NCBI GenBank assembly: GCA_021399435.1
Contig: JAJTUP010000024.1
Coordinates: 806,001-870,000, forward strand
DNA: 64,000 nt
From: Diaporthe sp. PMI_573
Taxonomy: Eukaryota; Ascomycota; Sordariomycetes; Diaporthales; Diaporthaceae
Direction: 5' to 3'
Shown here in pieces: positions 25,001 to 35,992 of this stretch. The translations under genes were made by a program, and so were the position numbers. Under the pieces are notes generated by a model that did not search any database, had not been told where the DNA came from, and saw only the letters and a program-made list of their open reading frames with translations. Within the stretch, counting starts at the first letter, position 1. Each line of letters starts with the position of its first letter.

Positions 25001-26893
25001 ATATCTATTCTTTCCTTATCTATATAGTTTATAGACTAATACCTATCTTTCTTATATATAAAGCATTTTATTATCTTAACTATTATATAGTATAGTTTAA
25101 AGGGTTGTTATTATCTTAATCTAAAGGAAATTTACACTAAAAAATAGTAGTTATTTAGCCAAAAAGGGGTTTACAGTAAAGATTAGTAATTATACAAAAT
25201 CTTCTGGCAATTCTTAAAGTTAAAGCTATACCTCCTATCTACAAAATTAATTCCAGCTTCTTTATACAATATAAATTATTAAATAGAGTCTCTTTTTATA
25301 GCTACTTATAAAGCTATACAAAAGTCTACAAATAGGGCCTTACATATAGGCTTCTAGTTCATCATAGCCAGTTTTAACTCTAGTACCACGCGGCATACTC
25401 TAACTACTATTATACAGAATACTATCTCACCCTAATATCCCTCTCCTAGGGCTCTTTATACAAGCTATAGCTTATCTAAAAAGGCTTCTAAGACCTCCAA
25501 TAAGGTCTTATCTAGATTTTCTTTCCTTACTTATATAAATAACAAGGTTATCCAGTCTACCCAGTACTAGCTATAGTTTATTATTATATTAAAGTATATA
25601 TCTATAAGGTTATATACTTTATCCTACCTTTTATCTAGTCCAATATAGTATATATAAAAGTCTTCTATACAACTAAAGAAGATATCTAAAAAGACTATAT
25701 AATATTAATCTTTAGTAATTTACAGTTATCTATAATAACCAATAAAGATCTATACCTTGTTATACAATAGGTCGTAAGGCTTGCCAGTATAGTTCCTATC
25801 TTTTCTCTACCCCTTCTAAAAGGTAGATACTTATTAAAGGTCTATCGGCCTATTATAGACAATTTGAGTTAGAGGTAAGTCATACAGTATATTATCCATA
25901 TAGACTAAATGTACTGTAAGTACTATACCATATTATTATAAAAAATTACCCACCTCTTACATATATCTTATTCCCAGAAGTATTTATCACGCAGCTTGTG
26001 CTTCAACAATAGATACTTAAAAATTTCATAATATCTCGTACAACTACATTCAGGACAGTGGTTTAATTATCTGTCATACATAGGCTAGTTCTGGCACTTA
26101 CAGTAGATAGTTTTCTATTACCTTCTTGGCTTTAATAAGTTATAGAATCTAACTAGTATAGGGACCCTTTAATGTTAGAATTCCTCTTATCTTAAGAAGA
26201 TTTAGAAGTACTTTCTTAAATATACAATCCACTTTGTTAAATTAGTAGAAAGTCTACCCTTCAAAGTCATTAACCAGAGACCCTAGTATATTAGCCTTAC
26301 TTAGATCTAGATAAATAATATCTATTATAACCTATACAAAGTATATATTAATCTAGATATCATTTAGTAAGGCATCTAGGTTAATATCTAGATCCTAGTA
26401 CCTTAAATTTATTATACTTTACCATACTTTCAGTAATATTATACTTCCCTCACTCATCTCTTCATATATCACTTGGTTTTAGCTACTTAAGCTTGCTGCT
26501 ATAGCTAAAGCTAATAGTTCTAGTATATTAGAGAATAATATCTTATATAGTATTCTGTTAGCTTATTTATACAATGTCTTCTTCATTATATAGTAGCATA
26601 CATAGCTTCTTCCTAATTATATAAGGTCTTAGCTACAAATACATTCCATCTAGCATTTAGTATAGCAGTCTTGATTTATACAATTTTTGAAAAGATTCCG
26701 TCTTCTAAGGGTATTCTCTCCCTTCCTGACTAGCGGGGAGGTCAAGATAGCCTCTAGGCTCTTAGCATAAGCATACAATTCTAGTTGCCTCTATGCCCTG
26801 TCTAACATTCTACAGCTATAACCATAGAGTCATACCAGTACTCGTCTCTTCACTCTTGCTAATCTATAATCATACCAAGCAATTACTAATCAG
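22073..26893 (-). pseudogene. gag and 5' part of pol of the outer copia element
   Basis: Minus-strand remnant corresponding, in reverse, to 14517-18800 of the nested copy: leader and gag near the 5' LTR (26894), then protease, integrase and the start of RT towards 22073. It is dense in RIP-type stops. At 24150-24671 it is interrupted by a separate insertion. Confidence 0.75.
24150..24671. mobile_element. 522-bp insertion flanked by CTACT direct repeats
   Basis: Clearly richer in GC than its surroundings. The copia sequence is continuous when it is removed: compare GTATCCCTACTATAGAGAAC on the complement of the nested copy with the two flanks here. Flanking 5-bp repeats CTACT occupy 24145-24149 and 24672-24676. 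It begins TGTTAAACGG and ends CCTTAAGA, so it lacks a full TG...CA pair. It contains two GAGTTACCCTA-type blocks and no coding frame. A solo LTR of another family or a small non-autonomous element fits. Confidence 0.65.
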
Positions 26894-27101
26894 TGTTAAA
26901 TAGCCTTTGCCATATAGCGTAATATACATACATATGTGTCTATACAATTGGTTCTAAATTTGTTAATATCTGTCTAAACTATAAAACAAGCGGGAAAGTT
27001 TGCATACAGACCTAAGAGGTCTACATATACTCTCTTGCCTAATTAGTCATCCTCCCTAGCCAATATGGCTATATGCGATCAGCCTCAGTGCTATTCCAAC
27101 A
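26894..27101 (-). repeat. 5' LTR of the outer copia element
   Basis: 208 bp; plus strand starts TGTTAAATAGCC and ends CTATTCCAACA. Several G-to-A and C-to-T differences separate it from the 11017 copy. Confidence 0.9.
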
Positions 27102-27968
27102 GTTATAACAATAAAGGAAAGATCTTGTAAGATAGCTATATTTACAGCTAACAAGAAAGGCATCTTTTAGAGCTGTAGTAATTATAAAAAGGCCGTAATA
27201 GGCAAGAAGACAAAATTAACGATAACTTCTTTAAAAAGCAAGGCCGGCAATAAGATAAGAGTAACGACGGCTTTAATTTAATGCCTTAATTTAGCCTTTA
27301 AGTATAATGACTCGACCCTTTAGTTCCTAGATAAAGAGAATATTTATAATAATAGTATCTAGTAAAACTAACGGCTAGTAGTTAGACTTATAAAGCAAAA
27401 TAACTACCAGCCTTAAAAGTAACGAGCCGAAGGTATAGCGTTGCCAGTAGCTATATTCTTAAGTTTAAAACCAATGGCTAAAAAGCAGCAGACAGGGGTA
27501 TAGAAGACTATTAACTAGCTATTAGCCGTAGATTTTACGGCTGACAATACTAATATGCGACGGCGAGGGTAGTAATGGCGCTAAGGAAATATAAGATAAG
27601 ATTGTTGCCATGCCGGCTAGCTGGGTTATATAAATAACGACGAGGGTGATAAGAGCGATAAGGGCTTTATTTATATTATTTGGCTAAATGTTGGCTATTA
27701 TTATTCTATTGCTTGGCTAAATAGTGCTTAAATGGGTCTAATAGTGCTTTATTTATACTATTTAAGTAAATAATAGTTGTTATTTACCTTATTACTTGGC
27801 TAAATAGTGCTTATTTAGTGCCGTAGAGTATATGGGAATAGTGGCATAGTGTAGGATGTTAGTCGGTATAGTTATATTATTTTTTTGTATAGCGAACCTA
27901 TAGTGCTTTTTAATTTAGGCATAGGTGGCTACATGATTAGTCATGAAAAGGTGCGCGCTATCTGATTT
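27102..27968. other. Decayed AT-rich repeat sequence up to the GH53 breakpoint
   Basis: No supportable gene. A 19-bp block CTTGGCTAAATAGTGCTTA occurs twice (about 27712 and 27795), with shorter AATAGTGCTT copies nearby. This looks like the eroded tail of another transposable element. Composition changes abruptly at about 27968. Confidence 0.5.
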
Positions 27969-28325
27969 AGGGTGCGCGATTATCCGGATTTATCAAATAC
28001 TCTGACGCACATGACAGAACTTCTCCCCGGCAAGGAGTTTATGGTCTCCGAGATGGCGTGGCCGTTCACATGCGAGCAGGGCGGTAACTTTGACTTCCCT
28101 CCCGACATGAGGCCTAGCATTCCCTTTAGCGCCGAGGGCCAGAGGACGTGGGTCACTGAGGTGGCGAAGAGAGTCGGGGCGATCACAGGTGGCGTTGGGG
28201 TTGAGTACTGGGAGGTTGCGTGGGTTAACAATGCCGGTCTTGGGCAGACGGGTTGTGAGGACAACATCATGTTTGAGTTTGCTGGTAATGCGAGGGAGTC
28301 GCTCTCAGTGTTTTCTGAAATCTAG
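27969..28325 (+). pseudogene. GH53 arabinogalactan endo-1,4-galactanase, C-terminal fragment
   Basis: An open frame of 118 codons ending at TAG 28323. Blocks MTELLPGKEFMVSEMAWPF, FSAEGQRTWVTEVAKRV, VEYWEVAWVNNAGLG and FAGNARESLSVFSEI match the last third of GH53 TIM-barrel galactanases, which cleave beta-1,4-galactan side chains of pectin. The Glu of SEMAWP corresponds to the family nucleophile. The signal peptide, most of the barrel and the acid/base Glu are missing. The sequence immediately upstream is AT-rich repeat debris, so the gene was truncated by the repeat block or its rearrangement. Intact members are about 350 residues. The fragment cannot be catalytically active. Confidence 0.85.
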
Positions 28326-29236
28326 CGGCATGTGTGGATGGAGCACTGGCCGGCCACAATGGAATAAAATAATTCAAAATGCAAGCGATACGTTGGGCAG
28401 TGCCACTGTGGCACAGCATGCGGCTCCCCACACGTCTCCCACGTGCCTGTGCATTCTTCCGAGCCTCCACGTCTCGGACCTCCTCCAAGATCTGCAATCG
28501 AGGTCGCACGCGGCGATGATGGCCGCCGATGGAGCGACCCGGAGTCCGTACCGACGTCCACCAAACATTTCAAACAGCTCGGACCATCCACAATTACGCC
28601 CAGCGGAAGAATCCGAGGCCTTACTTGAACCAAAGTATTTGCATTGAGTATGCATTGTTTCCTTCTAAGGTGTCGGCCGAATGGGGCAAATGCCTTGAAG
28701 CGTGAGCCGTAAGCAGCTCAGATTGGGTCGAAAGACTAGACGAAGCATCAGGTTGGCCTATAGCAGGGGCCAAGATCAGCCTGTCAACTCCCCTGTCCGG
28801 CCTCACCAGGCCCGGCCCGGCCACGTTCGTCCCAACATGAGATCCTTGGCGCTTACAATTTTGCACTGCTAAGCACTGCTAAGCAGCCAATTTCAACGGA
28901 GATTATGTCCTACGGATGGCCATGTCGACTCAAGACTTGGTCAGGCCTCTCACGATGGATTGCTCAAGGCCCTGGAGCCCAAACGCGAAGTCGAACAGGA
29001 ACCTTAGACCTACGATGAGAGACGGTCTTGACCCGGGAAACAACGAAAGGGCTTCTACAGCATATGGTAGTCATGCAATCAACTATAAATGGTTCGAGGT
29101 CCTCTCATCGAAAGACACAATTGAAGACATCATCAACAATCGCATTCACAACAACAGAACCATTCAAACAACACAGCCAGAACCATAACCACGTCTCATC
29201 TATGCACTCACCTACCAAATATCTCAAACATCCAAA
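28326..29236. other. Intergenic; 3' flank of the GH53 relic and promoter of the secreted protein
   Basis: No coding frame is convincing. A short triple direct repeat of CACTGCTAAG type lies near 28863-28884. The last 150 bp are CA-rich, with CAACA/ACAACA runs just upstream of the next ATG, as in fungal 5' leaders. Confidence 0.55.
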
Positions 29237-29658
29237 ATGCGTGCCACCACAACCATCCTCTTCATCGCCGGCCTCGTCAGCACCGCTTTCGCCGCTGACA
29301 CCATTTACTTCTCGGACGACAAGTGGTACGTAGCATGACTGCCATTTACTTCCCCCACTACTCACAAAGAAGCTAACCATCCCTCCACAGCGAGAACGAG
29401 ATCGGCAAGGAGGGCTTCAGTTTCCTCGCCAACGGCGACAAGCCGATGAAGGAAGGGGCCAAGGGTATCAAGGTCGACAGCATCTCTGACGTCTGGTTCG
29501 CCTACCAGGACAACGCGGACGGCAAGTGCAAGGGCGACCTCATCACCCAGCTGGATGAGGAGGAGCCCTGCTACAAGGTGGAGGAGCTCGGTATTGGTTG
29601 CACACGTCTTTGCAGTGGCGGTCTTGGTGGCGGCGACTGCGCTTCCACTACTGCTTAA
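29237..29658 (+). CDS. Small secreted cysteine-rich protein
   Basis: Two exons, 29237-29325 and 29391-29658, joined over a 65-bp intron (GTACGT donor, AGCTAAC branch, CACAG acceptor), encode 118 residues. The N-terminus MRATTTILFIAGLVSTAFA is a clear signal peptide ending in AFA. The mature protein has six Cys (after DDK, in GKCKG, at EPCYK, in GIGC, TRLC and GGDC), an even number suited to three disulfides, and a Gly/Ser-rich tail. This profile fits secreted effector-like or antimicrobial-like proteins. I recognise no family, and no biological role can be given. It lies about 0.9 kb from the repeat block boundary, a common setting for such genes. Confidence 0.85.
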
Positions 29659-30329
29659 GTGTGGACAGTGCTATCTTAGGGGATAATAGGTCACGCTCTC
29701 CAGCATAAGGGATGGTGGTTGAGTGTAGTTATATGTTTAGAGTTTGGTGGTTTTATATAGCGTATAACATTGTTGATTGATATTAACTTGCTCTCGCTTG
29801 TTATGTGAATTAATTGGCTTGACTTCCAACTTCTTATATTATAGATTTCATCTCTCGAAAGGCTATGAGAAGTTGATGAATCTTCCTTGATAACTACGTA
29901 CTCTCATATGATAATGGCATGTCAGAACTAAACACATGTATTACCTATCTCCCGACCTCCCTTCCAACTGCATTGTATGAAGTTTTCCTTTACTATTAGA
30001 TTAGGCCTCTGCCCTGGTACGACAGTTGGAAAGTCACACAAATCTCCCGCACAGCAAGTTGCCTAGGGACTCTGATTGGCAGAGCCCCGCTGATAGGCGT
30101 TTTACCCGCCTGTGGCACATGCTGACACTATTCTTGTGCTGACACATTCTTGGAGAAGACATGCCACACTAGAATCACAGCTACGGCTAAACAATGGGGC
30201 TTTCTCCCTCCCTCTCCTCAGTTCCTTCTCTAAGGGCATGCGTGCAGATGCGTATCCATCGTCTTCATCTCTACACTAGGCTCAGCCACCGATCTCCTCC
30301 TTTCTCTTCACACGTACTACTAAAGTATT
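29659..30329. other. Intergenic; terminator side of the secreted protein and 5' flank of the next locus
   Basis: No open frame worth reporting. The first 150 bp after the stop are T-rich, consistent with a 3' UTR. Confidence 0.5.
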
Positions 30330-31453
30330 GTGATCAGCGACATGGAATACAATGGCAACAATGGTGGTAGCCGATCCACCCATGGTGAGAGTGACAGGCG
30401 GAATCAGAATACCCCTCACGCTTTCCTTCAACCAACGGATGCGGCGACCAGCACGGTCTCGCTAGCCCGGCGTGCCCCGAGTGCTCCCATCCCAACACTA
30501 ACTTGGACCATTTACGTTAAACTCAAGAACATGGCGTCTTTCGATGTAAAATACGTTCTTGGGTAGAAGAACGGTTGTATCCGGTCCCAGACTGCAGAAG
30601 TCTGGGGGGACTTTTCAGCAGACCTCGATATGGGTCCCCCTCTCAGCGCTGTCGAAAGAGTTGTGAAATTCCCGTACCCCTCGCTCTACCGTAAACTAAT
30701 TCACGGGGTACAACTGCAAACCACAGAAGCCTTGCAGAAAACAAAATGGACTTTAGTATTTCGCGTACCCTTCTTCGAGAGTGGAATCACGAGGGAATGG
30801 GAAAAAATAGAGCGTGAGGTATTTGCCCAGCCCATCTACGTGGTTGTGGGAATCTTTCCGCGCGGTCATGCCAACCCGCAGGAGAAAGCAGTCTTTGTCC
30901 ATAAGCCCAACCACCTTTTCTGGAAGCTTTTCTGGGCCGCTTTCCGCTTGCGCGGGGTGACTAGGACCTTCTTGTCCCTGAAACATATCAAAGGATTTAG
31001 GCTGTACAAGGTATGTGTATGCATACTCTTGGCGATGAAGCAGCCAGCATTAATAGCTGAACTTGTGCTATATAGTGCGATGCGGCAACGGGCCTTCACG
31101 AACGCGTTGATCTTGACAAGAACGGCCAGGCAGACTTGATGTTGCTGGGAGACACGTACAAGCGGTGGCTTGTTCCTCGACACATCGTCAGATCTTGGGC
31201 ACGATGGATCCACCAGGAATTCAACGACAGCTCCCACGATGTACTCGAAGGAAAATATTCACTAGAGCTTGTACTGGAGTGGTCGGCGACGAGAATCACA
31301 ATTGTCGTATTCTTTCCCGTGTTGCTAAGTCTTGCGGTTGGACTTTGCCTCAACGCGAAGGACTGGACAGACTTGGCAACCATACAGACTGCCTGCTTGG
31401 GGCACTGCTTCGTATATCGTGACAGCGGGTGGTTGTATGTCCCCCAGCAATAG
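30330..31453 (+). pseudogene. Disrupted fungal-specific membrane-anchored protein gene
   Basis: One reading frame spans 30330-31010 except for a TAG at 30564-30566. It continues after a 65-bp intron (31011-31075, GTATGT/TATAG) as CDAATGLHERVDLD, through VPRHIVRSWARWIHQ, to a hydrophobic segment ITIVVFFPVLLSLAVGLCL and then NAKDWTDLATIQTA. At that point four extra bases near 31391 shift the frame: the expected WGTASYIVTAGG continues in the next frame at about 31398. A nonsense codon plus a frameshift argue for a pseudogene. Blocks such as LFWKLFWAAFRLRGV and FLSLKHIKGFRLYKC look like a conserved family of fungal proteins with a C-terminal membrane hairpin, but I cannot name it. Confidence 0.6.
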
Positions 31454-33794
31454 ACCTTTTGCAACACGGAAGCTAATAAGCTCTAGTATCTGCCGCGTTG
31501 CTTGCTGTTCTAAGCAGCATACCTGGATAATACATCACCGTGCAATAAACGCCATTGTTCCTCTGATGTTTCCATGTTTTGATGATGGGATGTGATCGCT
31601 TCTCAAATTTACCTACATGTACGGTTAAAATTGCAGGTCTGGCTTATGCTTACATGAAGAGAAATGACAAAAGAAGAATCATATCCTTTTCCTAATTCAA
31701 ATTTCTTTTAGTTCCATAGTACTCTTCCCCTACAGCTCCGAGTTCTATAGCACGTATCATCTTTAACCTATGAACAGTGGTCTCTTCGTTGCATTTCTCG
31801 TTGTGGAAGTCCCTAGGGACCCGAGGGTTTCCATGAGTGTTTTCCGAGTAGCATTTATGCAGTTGCTTGATTAGAGTTTCAGCACTTGAGACTTCTTTGA
31901 GCAAGCGGTGAAGAAACGAGTTACCAGGAGTCAGTGTTGGGTCGACTCCTGAGATCCATTGTATCGTGGCCTGACTCGCGGTCGAACTGAAATACCGACA
32001 TGCCAGAATCTTAGCTTTTCAACGCGAGGGAATTCCGCCTGAATGAAGACATGGCCGGACACGACTCGTAAGAATATAAAAGAATGTATACTTCAGTGAA
32101 CTGGACCTATTAGAGTAACTTGTCAAGGCGACTACCATTACGTTGGAATGACTACTTTATAGTAGTGACATTGGCGTACTGAAACAAAGGTATTTACATT
32201 TTACATGGTGGCTAGTCCATCTCCTGTATTCTGTCTGTGGTACTGGTAGATTGACGGCCGCCACGAATTACGCATAGTACCCTACTAATGTATCCGATGT
32301 CTAATTCTTTATTGTTTGTATTTAACTGAGATCAGGGATTGAGGTACCTAGGTATTGTTCTTTGTGTCGGGTATCGCTGGCGTCTCATATCCTGTACTAG
32401 GCGATTCCACCTTTTGTGGCGCTCAACATTTTCGGCTTAATAATATCACTGAATTGAAACAATTTCAAAGCCTCATAAAAGTCTCTGTGAGGCATATGGT
32501 TGAATTCTGGGCACCCACGAGGTATGGACTTGTCTTGTGGATGGGGCATATGCCCACTCGCCTCAAAGTGGAACTAGATCTTCTCCAAGCAACACTTATG
32601 CCGAATCACACTTATTAGACTGTTACGTGGCTTTCTTGGGAAATCAATTCACTTTTCGCACTTCAAACGGATGGAGTCACCCAGGCGTTTGTTGAGGACG
32701 AGAGAACACGACATGAAGCTATTGAGTGGCACACACTGCCGTCGATGTATTGTTGCAAGTAGGAACACGGCAAATGCTTTCTCTAAACTTATTGATGGTC
32801 GCTTTCTCACAAAATATCCTTTTTGTCCGTGTTCTGCCTAAGAATGGGCTAAGGCGGACGGGCAAAGAGTTCTACATGGACAGAGGCTCTCCCACGGAGT
32901 TGCCTCACGCCTTGATACATCTACTCTTGCAGCTGTGAGTAAAGCAAACTCATTCATTCTCTACATTTCTATAGACTTCTGTCGCCACTTTTCAGTCTCT
33001 GATAAGTCACTTTACAGAACAAACCTAGTGGGGTGGAGAGGGTACGTTTGTAATGGACAATATTCTGCCCGCTTTCACAGCTGGTCTTGTCTTGATGTAT
33101 ATCATGATCCCTGTTGAGGCAAACATATTTGAACCCACTGTCAAATTTTCTCGGTATGGTATTCGGAGGTGTGGTTACATTGTCATCCTCTATGATTATG
33201 TCTTGCGTGATTCTTATCATGGTGACAATATTGTGTGTAGCCCGATATGAGGGCTATACACAAGACCCTGAGCCCTTGCTGTCTGAACGACATTCCATGT
33301 CCCTTAATTTAGCGCTGCGTTTCTGCTTTGACTGGACTAAGTAATGTTGGGTCGTTCAACACAATTGATACCAACATATATTGCATTGCTTCACTTGGTG
33401 ATTATTAGAGCAGTAGCCGTTGAGCTTTTCACCTTACCATACAGCAAATAACCCTCTAATTCAGACTGCTCAAGTTGCTTCAAGCTCTTCTGTGTAGATA
33501 CTGTCATCGCTAGTGTTGCTCTTCGTGAAGTGTCGCTTGCTAGGCCGTCGTCGGTCTTCACTTCGAACTGTATGTAACACAGAGGTCAAGACACGGAATT
33601 CCCAACCTTAAGCTATACATGGAATTCGGCCAATAGTTTTCATGGGTTTTTCTTGTGGAAGCATAAGAGCAATTCCAGCATCAAGGTCTTGCGTGACCCT
33701 ATTATGCTAAGTGCTTTTTGTGCCATTTTGACTTCGCTACGTTCTAATACGTTGTCTGGCATTCGTGAAATCGCAGAGAAGAGCATAAAAGCTA
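31454..33794. other. Gene-poor stretch with a possible decayed reading frame
   Basis: One frame is open from 32355 to about 32757 except for a TAG near 32616. It encodes MFFVSGIAGVSYPVLG, then WLSWEINSLFALQ and FVEDERTRHEAIEWHTLPS. Further right, 33114-33344 encodes a hydrophobic segment (GVVTLSSSMIMSCVILIMVTI) followed by RYEGYTQDPEPLLSE. These could be exons of one eroded membrane-protein gene, but I cannot join them and recognise no family. The rest shows nothing coding. Confidence 0.35.
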
Positions 33795-33796
33795 TA

Positions 33797-33925
33797 ACGT
33801 GGTTGGACAGTCAGCCGCGCAGGACACATGCCCGCGCACTTTTGCTAACTCCGCCAACTTTAGCCAGCCCTGGTACCCACCTAGGGCAAAGGAATTAATG
33901 AAAGTTGGCACCAATTGGTGCCAAC
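33797..33925 (+). repeat. Left terminal inverted repeat of pogo copy 1
   Basis: Matches the complement of 35993-36121 perfectly for the first 77 bp and at all but 6 of 129 positions overall. It ends in a perfect 22-bp palindrome at 33904-33925 (GTTGGCACCAA / TTGGTGCCAAC), a possible binding site for the transposase. Confidence 0.93.
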
Positions 33926-34116
33926 TGATTTAAATTCCTTATTTCTAATCAATTTAGTCAATTTGGAGGCATGGTGGGGTTGCAGTGCTAGTCTGAAAAC
34001 TTAAAGTTTTGGTGAGCGGGTTTGTTTTTGGTGCGAATCGCGTCCCCATTTTTCGCGTCAGTCTCGCATCACTCTACCTACTTAAATATTCAACACGCTA
34101 GAAATCAACATCCACA

Positions 34117-35799
34117 ATGCCAATCTACTCGAAAGAAGATAAAATCAAACTATCACTTCAAGCAATCGAGAATTCTAAAAAAAACCAAAAGAAACCCTTG
34201 AGTAGACGTCAGGCTGCTCGGATCTTTCATATCCCTGAATCTACTCTACGTGACAGGATGAACAACCGACCCCGGCGTGAAGAATCACGCGTCGAGAAGC
34301 ATAAACTTGACCCAATTGAAGAGCAAACACTTGTTCAATATATCATTGAGCAAGATGCACGAGGATTCCCAATGCGACTTTCTGGTGTGGAAGATATGGC
34401 CAACCTCCTGCTGGCGTCGCGTGATGGCAAGCCTGTTGGCACCAGATGGGCACGACGCTTTGTGGATGCACAACCAAGCTTGAAAACAAGATTCTCTCGG
34501 CCTTACGACTACCAGAGGGCCCTCTGCGAAGATCCTGAGGTCATTGGAAACTGGTTCCGACTACTTCGCAACATGATGGCCAAGTATGGGATCACAGATG
34601 ACGATCTCTACAACTTCGACGAAACTGGCTTCATGATGGGCCAGATAACCTCAACCCTGGTTGTTACACGCTCTGATCGGCATGGAAAGGCTAAATCTAT
34701 ACAGCCTGGAAACCGTGAATGGGCAACAGCTATTGAATGCATCAATGCAAAGGGCTGGTGTATCCCGCCATTCGTCATTGTCCAAGGCGCCTACCACCTT
34801 GCAAACTGGACCACAGAGTCGGGTTTTCCTGCCGATTGGGTAATCAAGCCTACTCCAAATGGATGGACGGATAACAAGACTGGTCTAGAATGGATTCAGC
34901 ACTTTAATAAGCATACAATTAAGCGAACAATGGGCAAATACCGGATGCTCATCCTGGATGGACACGAGAGCCATGTATCAGCAGAGTTCGAACAGTACTG
35001 CAAGGAAAACAACATTATCCCTATTAGCATGCCACCACATTCATCTCATCTACTCCAGCCATTGGATGTTGCATTATTTTCGCTATTGAAGCGTGCATAC
35101 GGCGATGAGATCAACCTCTTCATCCGGGCCTCCATCAACCACATCACCAAGTCCGAGTTCTTCATTGCGTTTAAGGCAGCCCACGACAAGGTCTTTACGG
35201 AAGAAAACATGAAAGCTGGGTTCAGAGGGGCTGGAATTTCTCCATGGGACCCAGATTCTGTCATTTCCAAGCTGGATGTCCGCCTACAAACTCCAGTACA
35301 ATCCCTCCCTGTGTCACCATCGAAATGGGAATCACAAACACCTTCCAATGCCCACCAGACTGTCCAGCAATCAAGTTTTATCAAGGGCAAGATCTCAGCC
35401 CATCAGGGCAGCTCCCCTACACCAATTATCCAGGCAATTGAGAAGTTTACAAAGGGTGCACAAGCAATGGCGCATCAGATTACTCTTTTGAATGATCGGG
35501 TCCGTACCCTTGAGAAGGCTAATATTGGGCTCGCCAAGCGCCGGAGGGCCAAAAGAAGTCGGGTCCAGCTTGGAGGGGCACTTAGTATTGAGGAATCTCA
35601 GGTGATAATTGAAGAAAAACAAAAGGGGAAGCGGCCGGCTGGTGAAATGGCTGGTGGTGCTGAGGAGGCGGACCGCGGCGGACCGAGCAAACGACGATGT
35701 GGCAACTGCGGCGAGACTGGGCATAACGCAAGAACTTGTGAGAAAGATGCAGAAGAGTCTAGTCAGTCAGATTCAGAGTGTATAATAGTACATTCTTAA
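34117..35799 (+). CDS. pogo-family DDE transposase
   Basis: A 560-residue intronless gene. The N-terminal helix-turn-helix of psq type spans residues about 20-60 (SRRQAARIFHIPESTLRDRM). A second Tc5/CENP-B-type helix-turn-helix spans about 70-135 (MANLLLASRDGKPVGTRWARRF). The DDE_1 catalytic domain has Asp168 (FDETGF), Asp281 (LILDGHESH) and Asp317 (LLQPLDVALF), a DDD triad as in pogo-like enzymes. A basic region near residues 460-480 and a CCHC zinc knuckle (Cys528, Cys531, His536, Cys541; CGNCGETGHNARTC) close the protein. The enzyme would cut and paste the element at TA sites. All catalytic residues are present, so it may be active. The start is preceded by a CA-rich leader. Confidence 0.95.
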   Translation: MPIYSKEDKIKLSLQAIENSKKNQKKPLSRRQAARIFHIPESTLRDRMNNRPRREESRVEKHKLDPIEEQTLVQYIIEQDARGFPMRLSGVEDMANLLLASRDGKPVGTRWARRFVDAQPSLKTRFSRPYDYQRALCEDPEVIGNWFRLLRNMMAKYGITDDDLYNFDETGFMMGQITSTLVVTRSDRHGKAKSIQPGNREWATAIECINAKGWCIPPFVIVQGAYHLANWTTESGFPADWVIKPTPNGWTDNKTGLEWIQHFNKHTIKRTMGKYRMLILDGHESHVSAEFEQYCKENNIIPISMPPHSSHLLQPLDVALFSLLKRAYGDEINLFIRASINHITKSEFFIAFKAAHDKVFTEENMKAGFRGAGISPWDPDSVISKLDVRLQTPVQSLPVSPSKWESQTPSNAHQTVQQSSFIKGKISAHQGSSPTPIIQAIEKFTKGAQAMAHQITLLNDRVRTLEKANIGLAKRRRAKRSRVQLGGALSIEESQVIIEEKQKGKRPAGEMAGGAEEADRGGPSKRRCGNCGETGHNARTCEKDAEESSQSDSECIIVHS

Positions 35800-35992
35800 G
35801 CGGACCGCGTCGGACCGCCAAAATAGTTGATTTGGCTGGTGTAGATTGAGGTTGATTCTGCATGGTTGAAATGCTCCATTTTGGTGGGGAAGCCGATTTT
35901 CCCACCAAAAGTCGGCCACTTTAGACTGGCACTGCAGCCACGCTAACGTCTCTAAATTGACTAAGTCGATTGAAATTGAGCAATTGAGACCA

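Larger units (their letters stand above)
11017..27101 (-). mobile_element. Outer Ty1/copia element, reverse orientation, split by nested insertions
   Basis: Two 208-bp LTRs in the same (minus) orientation, 26894-27101 (5' LTR) and 11017-11224 (3' LTR), enclose a degenerate copia interior. Without the nested copia copy (14309-22067 plus one target duplication) and the 522-bp insertion, its interior is about 7.38 kb, close to the 7343 bp of the nested copy. The same order of landmarks is seen. The frames are full of TAA/TAG. The 5-bp flanks (ATATT left, GTTAT right) do not match, so either the duplication has decayed or the ends recombined. The family is Ty1/copia because integrase precedes reverse transcriptase in the nested copy. 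Confidence 0.85.

Noticed and set aside
11012..27106. Target-site duplication of the outer copia element
   Set aside because: The flanks ATATT and GTTAT differ and RIP-type changes alone cannot make them equal.
27102..27968. Missing 5' exon of the GH53 gene in the AT-rich flank
   Set aside because: None of the expected barrel motifs (such as the acid/base region) could be read in any frame, even allowing for RIP-type changes.
28189..28647. 152-codon frame overlapping the GH53 fragment
   Set aside because: It is a shifted frame of the GH53 remnant running into its 3' flank, without domain or codon support.
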